Source of the DNA: an uncultured Clostridia bacterium | GTDB lineage: Bacteria > Bacillota > Clostridia > Lachnospirales > Bianqueaceae | Length of the DNA stretch: 21,334 bases | Direction: 5' to 3' | Assembly (NCBI GenBank): GCA_937892735.1 | Contig: CALBGL010000088.1 | Location: forward strand, 1-21,334 | The notes under the pieces: model-generated | Seen by the model: only the letters and a program-made list of their open reading frames with translations | Databases searched by the model: none | What the model was told of the DNA's origin: nothing | Position numbers and translations under genes: made by a program | Shown: positions 17,169-21,334 of the stretch, piece after piece | Layout: each line of letters starts with the position of its first letter | Position numbering within the stretch: position 1 is the first letter of the stretch

Positions 17169-17943
17169 AAAAATACGTCCCCAGCTCTTCTCCCTCAAAG
17201 ATACGCTCCAGCACATCCGGTTCTGCCGCATTTGCGATCATCATATCGATACCGGCCTCCGTCGCGATCTGCGCCGCCAGAATCTTTGTGATCATTCCGC
17301 CGGTTCCCACGCCGGAATGGGTGCTGCCTGCCATTCCCTCAATCTCTGCGGTGATCTGATGTACCTCTTTGATCTGCGTCGCTTCCGGATGCACCGTCGG
17401 ATCCGCTGTATACAGTCCGTCAATATCAGAAAGCAAAATCAGAAGATCCGCCTGTACCAATGCCGCCACATACGCAGACAGCCTGTCATTATCTCCGAAA
17501 CCAATCTCATCGGTAGCAATCGTGTCATTCTCATTTACGATAGGAATCACCCCATATTCCAATAATTGGGCAAATGTATTGATCGCATTTTCCCGTTGAC
17601 AGGGATCATCCATCACATCTTTTGTCAGCAGAATCTGCGCGATGCTCTGTCGATACTCCAAAAAGAATTTTTCGTACAACTGCATCAGCGCTCCCTGGCC
17701 TACTGCCGCAGCCGCCTGTTTCTGCGCCGTCTTCTGCGGTTTCTGACGCAGCCGCAGGGCGGATACGCCCGCCGCGATCGCGCCCGAAGAAACCAATATT
17801 ACATCTCTTCCACTGTTATGCAAATCTGCCAGCTCTTTTGCCAGTAGATCAATCTTGCGAAGAGCCAGCCTCCCATTCTCGTGGGTAATAGAAGAAGATC
17901 CGATCTTCACCACTACCCTGCGTACCCGACTTAAATCCCTCAT
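17143..17943 (-). CDS. proB: Glutamate 5-kinase, short form without PUA domain
   Basis: ProB phosphorylates glutamate in the first step of proline synthesis. The 266-residue protein is the amino-acid kinase domain alone: VKIGSSSIT at 12-20, VSSGAIAAG at 51-59, the glutamate-binding stretch NENDT at 137-141 followed by FGDNDRLSA, and SGVGTGGM near the nucleotide site. E. coli ProB is about 100 residues longer because of a C-terminal PUA domain; the short form is known in Firmicutes. AGGAG lies 6 nt before the ATG. The partner gene proA (glutamate-5-semialdehyde dehydrogenase) is not next to it, and the folate gene overlaps its 3' end by 26 nt. Confidence 0.95.
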   Translation of the reverse strand: MRDLSRVRRVVVKIGSSSITHENGRLALRKIDLLAKELADLHNSGRDVILVSSGAIAAGVSALRLRQKPQKTAQKQAAAAVGQGALMQLYEKFFLEYRQSIAQILLTKDVMDDPCQRENAINTFAQLLEYGVIPIVNENDTIATDEIGFGDNDRLSAYVAALVQADLLILLSDIDGLYTADPTVHPEATQIKEVHQITAEIEGMAGSTHSGVGTGGMITKILAAQIATEAGIDMMIANAAEPDVLERIFEGEELGTYFYGCREVLA

Positions 17944-17958
17944 AGGTTCTCCTTCCTT

Positions 17959-19170
17959 TTAATGGGCAGCACACTGCCCCGCCAGTATTCCGCTGCTGGC
18001 AGCCCACTGCAAATTATATCCACCGCAGTCGCCATCCACATCCAACACTTCGCCCGCCCAATAAATTCCATTTCTTTTCTTAGACTGCATGGTGTTTGGA
18101 TCAATCTCGCCGGTAAAGACACCGCCTACGGTCACTTGTGCCTCGCGCCATCCGCCGTCTCCCAATACGGGAAATGTCCACCACTGCAAAATACGTGCCA
18201 GTGCCTGTATCTGCTGCTTACTTAAGTGCTCGCAGAGCATCTGCGGCGGAATATCCGTCTCCTTCAGCATCGGTAAAATCAGACGCTTATGGAGAATTCC
18301 ACTCAGCATCTCCTGTACCTTCATGTAGCCAAAGCGTTCTGCGCGCTGTTTCAGCCACCAGTAACATTCTCCCTCCCGCATCTGATCCATCAGATTGAGC
18401 GCAATGCTGCATCGTCTGCCACTTACGAGCGCTTCTCTGGAAAGCCGCAAAATAGGCGGACCCGATAATCCCTCCGCCGTGAAAAGCACTTCGCCCCATT
18501 CTTGTGCCAGCACTTCATCTCCTTGCAGCAGCGATGCCTTGGCCTCCACTTTACAGCCCGATAGCGCCTTCAGATATGGACTGCGGCATTTCAACTTCAC
18601 AAGGGCCGGTCGCAGCGGTACCACTGTGTGCCCCAGTGCAGAGGCCAGCTTCTTACCATCTCCATCCGCGCCAAACTGCGGAGAAGCCTTTCCTCCCACC
18701 GTAATGATGATATGCGGGAATCTTCCCAGTTCCTGTCCATCCGCGCCCTCTAGCATCCAATTTTTCTTTACGGACACAATGCGCTCTACAGGAGTCGCAC
18801 AACAGATCCGAACCCCCAGTCTCTCCATCTCTGCACGCAGCGCATCCAATACGCCGGAAGCCTGCAATGACATGGGATACAGCTTGCCTTCCAACGAAAT
18901 CAGCACCAAACCCAGACTCTCCCAGAATTGCCGCGTCCTCTCCTGTGATACTGCCTCCATCACCGCTTTTATAAAATCCGGAGCCGCTCCATGAAAATGA
19001 AACAGTTCCATATGTTCATTGGAAATATTGCAGCGTCCATTTCCTGTCGCTAAAAGCTTCTTGCCGACACGATCCATCTTCTCGAAAATCGTCACTTCTG
19101 CCCCAGCTCTGGCTGCTGTAATGGCCGCTACCATGCCGGCTGCTCCGCCGCCAATGATTCCAATCCGCAT
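17959..19170 (-). CDS. HI0933/YhiN (BaiN, RdsA)-family FAD-dependent oxidoreductase
   Basis: The family includes clostridial BaiN, reported in bile acid dehydroxylation, and E. coli YhiN, recently renamed RdsA, which forms dihydrouridine 2449 in 23S rRNA. Most genomic copies are annotated only as NAD(P)/FAD oxidoreductase or aminoacetone oxidase. The 403-residue protein has the Rossmann motif GGGAAG at 7-12 after MRIGII, the HI0933 motif ATGNGRCN at 41-48, ITVGGKASPQFG, and the C-terminal FAD site GEVLDVDGDCGGYNLQWA. I start at 19170 (GGAG 8 nt upstream), because the 30 codons upstream would cross the promoter and SOS box. It is first in the operon with proB and ruvAB. A housekeeping rRNA role seems more likely than bile acid metabolism in this context, but that is inference. 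Confidence 0.9.
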   Translation of the reverse strand: MRIGIIGGGAAGMVAAITAARAGAEVTIFEKMDRVGKKLLATGNGRCNISNEHMELFHFHGAAPDFIKAVMEAVSQERTRQFWESLGLVLISLEGKLYPMSLQASGVLDALRAEMERLGVRICCATPVERIVSVKKNWMLEGADGQELGRFPHIIITVGGKASPQFGADGDGKKLASALGHTVVPLRPALVKLKCRSPYLKALSGCKVEAKASLLQGDEVLAQEWGEVLFTAEGLSGPPILRLSREALVSGRRCSIALNLMDQMREGECYWWLKQRAERFGYMKVQEMLSGILHKRLILPMLKETDIPPQMLCEHLSKQQIQALARILQWWTFPVLGDGGWREAQVTVGGVFTGEIDPNTMQSKKRNGIYWAGEVLDVDGDCGGYNLQWAASSGILAGQCAAH

Positions 19171-19194
19171 ATTTCCAACTCCTTTACTCCATAT

Positions 19195-19208
19195 TGAACA
19201 AGTGTTCG
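19195..19208. promoter_or_regulatory. LexA/DinR (SOS) box at the flavoprotein-proB-ruvAB operon
   Basis: TGAACAAGTGTTCG matches the Gram-positive SOS consensus CGAACRNRYGTTYG at 13 of 14 positions; only the first base differs. It lies 5 nt downstream of the -10 hexamer of the minus-strand promoter, over the predicted transcription start, where a bound repressor would block initiation. ruvAB, a classical LexA target in B. subtilis and E. coli, lies in the operon. Binding is inferred. Confidence 0.72.
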
Positions 19209-19213
19209 TTATT

Positions 19214-19242
19214 ACTATACCAAATTTCATGCGAAAAATCAA
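19214..19242 (-). promoter_or_regulatory. Promoter of the flavoprotein-proB-ruvAB-SEDS-PBP operon
   Basis: On the minus strand, TTGATT (19242-19237) and TATAGT (19219-19214) are 17 nt apart, with a TG one base before the -10 (extended -10). The predicted start is near 19207, inside the SOS box, and about 37 nt upstream of the ATG. I see no other convincing promoter down to the penicillin-binding protein gene. Confidence 0.78.
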
Positions 19243-19298
19243 CGGCATTATGGGATTCATCAGAAACTCTTAAGGATCTCATTTATTAGAAAAAAAAC

Positions 19299-19327
19299 TT
19301 GCGCCGGCTTTTTATTGATGCTATAAT
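19299..19327 (+). promoter_or_regulatory. prfC promoter with extended -10
   Basis: A perfect TATAAT (19322-19327) preceded by TG and one base forms an extended -10. The hexamer 17 nt upstream, TTGCGC, is a weak -35, as often seen with extended -10 elements. Transcription should start near 19334, about 44 nt before the TTG start codon. Confidence 0.75.
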
Positions 19328-19337
19328 GAATCCGGCA

Positions 19338-19351
19338 TTTCTATATAGAAA
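19338..19351. promoter_or_regulatory. 14-bp perfect palindrome in the prfC leader
   Basis: TTTCTATATAGAAA is a perfect palindrome from about +5 to +18 of the predicted prfC transcript. It could be a repressor site over the start region or a weak RNA hairpin. It is AT-rich and no known operator is recognised. Confidence 0.4.
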
Positions 19352-19377
19352 GTATATATCTGTTTGGAGGAATTCTT

Positions 19378-20982
19378 TTGGCAAAACAGGATTTCGTTTC
19401 CGCCATTGAGAAGCGGCGGACTTTTGCGATTATCTCTCACCCCGATGCGGGTAAAACTACATTGACGGAAAAGTTTTTATTATACGGCGGCGCCATCCAG
19501 TTGGCTGGTGCGGTCAAGGGAAAAGCAGCTGCCAGACACGCGGTATCTGACTGGATGGAAATCGAAAAACAGCGAGGCATCTCCGTCACCTCCTCCGTCA
19601 TGCAGTTTAATTATGATGGATATTGCATCAATATTCTGGATACGCCGGGACACCAGGATTTTTCAGAGGATACGTATCGAACCCTCATGGCTGCCGATTC
19701 CGCCGTCATGGTCATCGACGCCTCCAAGGGTGTGGAAGCGCAGACCCGCAAGCTTTTTAAGGTCTGTGTCATGCGTCATATTCCCGTCTTTACCTTCATT
19801 AACAAAATGGATCGGGAAGCCCGGAACCCCTTCGATCTGATGGATGAGATCGAGACAGAATTGGGAATCCATACCTATCCTATGAACTGGCCTATCGGTT
19901 CCGGCAAAAGTTTCAAGGGCGTCTATGACCGCCAGAAGAGTGAAATTATCTCTTTCATTTCTCATGGCGGCAGTAAAAAGGCAACTGCCGTCGAAGTGCA
20001 GCTGGATGATCCTTCTTTGGCGGATCTAATTGGACAAGATGCGCAGGAAACTCTAGTCGAAGATATCGAACTTCTGGATGGCGCCAATTATGAGTTTGAC
20101 ATGAAAGAGATCCAAACCGGCCGTCTTTCTCCTGTATTTTTTGGATCCGCTCTTACCAATTTCGGTGTAGAACCTTTCCTGCAGGAATTTCTTCGTCTGA
20201 CTCCGCCTCCGCTGGCACGTCAGACTGCCGATGGCGAACTTATCGATCCTATGGACCCCCATTTCTCTGCCTTCGTATTTAAGATTCAGGCCAACATGAA
20301 TCGTGCTCATAGAGACCGAATCGCTTTCATGCGAATTTGTTCTGGTCGCTTCAATAAAGATCAGGAAGTCTTTCATGTACAGGGAAATAAAAAAATGCGC
20401 CTCTCTCAGCCTCAGCAATTGATGGCCCAAGATCGTACTATCATTGAAGAAGCTTATGCCGGCGATATCATTGGTGTATTCGACCCTGGCATCTTCTCCA
20501 TTGGAGATACGGTATGCGATCCTTCCCTCAAGTGTCGCTTTACTGGTATTCCGACTTTTGCGCCCGAACACTTCGCAAGGCTCCGCCAGGTCGATACGCT
20601 AAAGCGCAAGCAATTCATCAAGGGAACCACACAGATCGCTCAGGAAGGTGCGATTCAGATGTTTCAGGAGCCCCGGCGCGGCATGGAAGAAATCATCGTC
20701 GGTGTCGTCGGAACACTGCAATTCGATGTACTGCTCTATCGCCTACGCTCTGAATATAATATCGAAGTACGCCTAGAACCCATGAGTCAGGAATATATCC
20801 GCTGGATCGAGAATGAGACTGACCCAGAATCTCCTCCGTCGCTCTATCTTACCTCCGATGCGAAACTCATTCAAGATTTCAAGGGCAATTACCTTATCAT
20901 CTACGCACATGAATGGAGCCTAAGCATGATCTTAGAGCGAAATCCTGGTCTTTCCCTTGCAGAATTCGGTAAAAATGAATAA
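19378..20982 (+). CDS. prfC: Peptide chain release factor 3 (RF3)
   Basis: RF3 is a translational GTPase that removes RF1/RF2 from the ribosome after peptide release. The 534-residue protein has G1 HPDAGKTT at 21-28, the switch I region with EIEKQRGISV, G3 DTPGH at 88-92 and G4 NKMD at 142-145, followed by domain II and the RF3-type C-terminal domain. Its length and the RRTFAIISHPDAGKTT opening separate it from EF-G and TetM-type proteins. The start is TTG at 19378-19380, with GGAGG about 8 nt upstream and the family opening AKQDFVSAIEKRRTF directly after it. It is the only plus-strand gene, diverges from the SOS-box operon, and is probably monocistronic because a strong terminator follows. 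Confidence 0.97.
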   Translation: MAKQDFVSAIEKRRTFAIISHPDAGKTTLTEKFLLYGGAIQLAGAVKGKAAARHAVSDWMEIEKQRGISVTSSVMQFNYDGYCINILDTPGHQDFSEDTYRTLMAADSAVMVIDASKGVEAQTRKLFKVCVMRHIPVFTFINKMDREARNPFDLMDEIETELGIHTYPMNWPIGSGKSFKGVYDRQKSEIISFISHGGSKKATAVEVQLDDPSLADLIGQDAQETLVEDIELLDGANYEFDMKEIQTGRLSPVFFGSALTNFGVEPFLQEFLRLTPPPLARQTADGELIDPMDPHFSAFVFKIQANMNRAHRDRIAFMRICSGRFNKDQEVFHVQGNKKMRLSQPQQLMAQDRTIIEEAYAGDIIGVFDPGIFSIGDTVCDPSLKCRFTGIPTFAPEHFARLRQVDTLKRKQFIKGTTQIAQEGAIQMFQEPRRGMEEIIVGVVGTLQFDVLLYRLRSEYNIEVRLEPMSQEYIRWIENETDPESPPSLYLTSDAKLIQDFKGNYLIIYAHEWSLSMILERNPGLSLAEFGKNE

Positions 20983-20987
20983 AATTG

Positions 20988-21021
20988 GGGAATTGCTATA
21001 TTATATGGCAATTCCTTTTTT
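20988..21021 (+). terminator. Rho-independent terminator of prfC
   Basis: GGAATTGC (20989-20996) pairs perfectly with GCAATTCC (21008-21015) around an 11-nt AT-rich loop, followed by six T. It begins 6 nt after the prfC stop codon and separates prfC from repeat array 2. Confidence 0.92.
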
Positions 21022-21040
21022 ATTTGAAAATACAGATAAA

Positions 21041-21334
21041 TCGCATCATCGTAATAATGCTTTACAATTTTGAATACCTAGATAAGGAGAAAATCTCATC
21101 GCCGCAGCACGATTTTACAATTCAGAGGGGCTGCGTGATGAGAAATTCTCTGCGGTCCCGAGATTCTCATCGCCGCCGCGGGATTTTACAATTCTAGAGA
21201 GCTACGTGATGAGAAATTCTCCGCGGTCCCCTGGGATTCTCATCGCCGCAGTATGATTTTACAATTCTAGGAGAATGAGTGATGAGAAATTCTCCGCGGT
21301 CCCGAGATTCTCATCGCCGCAGTATGATTTTACA
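21041..21334. repeat. Tandem array of 71-73-bp structured repeats (array 2), continuing past the window
   Basis: Units begin at 21094, 21165, 21238 and 21309 (periods 71, 73 and 71), the last cut by the window end. Each begins TCTCATCGCCGC, has ATTTTACAATTC from unit position 19, and GTGATGAGAA from unit position 42, so TCTCATC and GATGAGA form inverted arms around a 36-nt loop. A tail with the palindrome GAGAAATTCTC and GCGGTCCC follows. An eroded unit is visible at about 21041-21091 with the same spacing. In the first full unit, CGCAGC and GCTGCG can extend the stem. No gene is visible from 20983 to the window end; the short ORF across it has no credible start or product. Confidence 0.93.

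Noticed and set aside
18395..18994. 199-codon plus-strand ORF antisense to the flavoprotein gene
   Set aside because: It is a Ser/Pro/Ala-rich shadow frame of a well-supported gene.
19171..19260. Extended N-terminus of the flavoprotein
   Set aside because: These 30 codons cross the promoter and SOS box and lie before the invariant MRIGIIGGG start, which has its own ribosome binding site.
20985..21197. 70-codon plus-strand ORF after prfC
   Set aside because: It spans the prfC terminator and the start of array 2, has no ribosome binding site, and its sequence is explained by those elements.

Overview
The window is a chromosomal stretch from a low-to-mid GC Firmicute of class Clostridia, most likely a Lachnospiraceae-type gut or rumen anaerobe. 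This rests on protein family content (a small YqzL between era and recO, a short ProB without PUA domain, a TTG-started RF3, a SEDS protein paired with a short class B PBP, a clostridial SH3/glucosaminidase/PG-binding cell-wall enzyme), strong AGGAGG-type ribosome binding sites and TTGACA/TATAAT promoters. I cannot name the genus from sequence alone. There are no tRNA or rRNA genes, transposases, phage genes or CRISPR arrays.

Nearly everything lies on the minus strand. Reading in the direction of transcription from 19.2 kb down: (1) A long tightly packed operon from 19170 to 9766 encodes a HI0933/YhiN-type flavoprotein, proB, 5-formyl-THF cyclo-ligase, ruvA, ruvB, a U32 'peptidase' of the RlhA/DUF3656 type, a SEDS glycosyltransferase (FtsW/RodA/SpoVE family) and a class B penicillin-binding protein. 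Many junctions are ATGA overlaps. Its promoter has an extended -10 and a near-perfect Gram-positive LexA (SOS) box over the predicted transcription start, which fits ruvAB being in the operon. (2) A secreted 1185-residue cell-wall hydrolase with seven peptidoglycan-binding repeats (9640-6083) has its own strong promoter and a clear terminator. (3) A second operon (5621 down to the window edge) encodes an unrecognised membrane-anchored protein, an M16C metalloprotease, era, yqzL and the 5' half of recO. Only prfC (RF3, 19378-20982) is on the plus strand. It diverges from operon 1 and ends in a strong terminator.

The two longest gene-free stretches (about 5622-6082 and 20983-21334) hold tandem repeats. 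The arrays differ in most of their sequence but share one architecture: TCTCATC, an ATTTTACA core, and GTGATGAGAA starting exactly 41 nt after the first base of the unit, in all seven readable complete units and in one eroded unit. I regard this paired-array repeat family as the least explained feature here. The SOS box placing recombination, 23S rRNA modification and septum/wall synthesis genes under one promoter is the most interesting regulatory observation.
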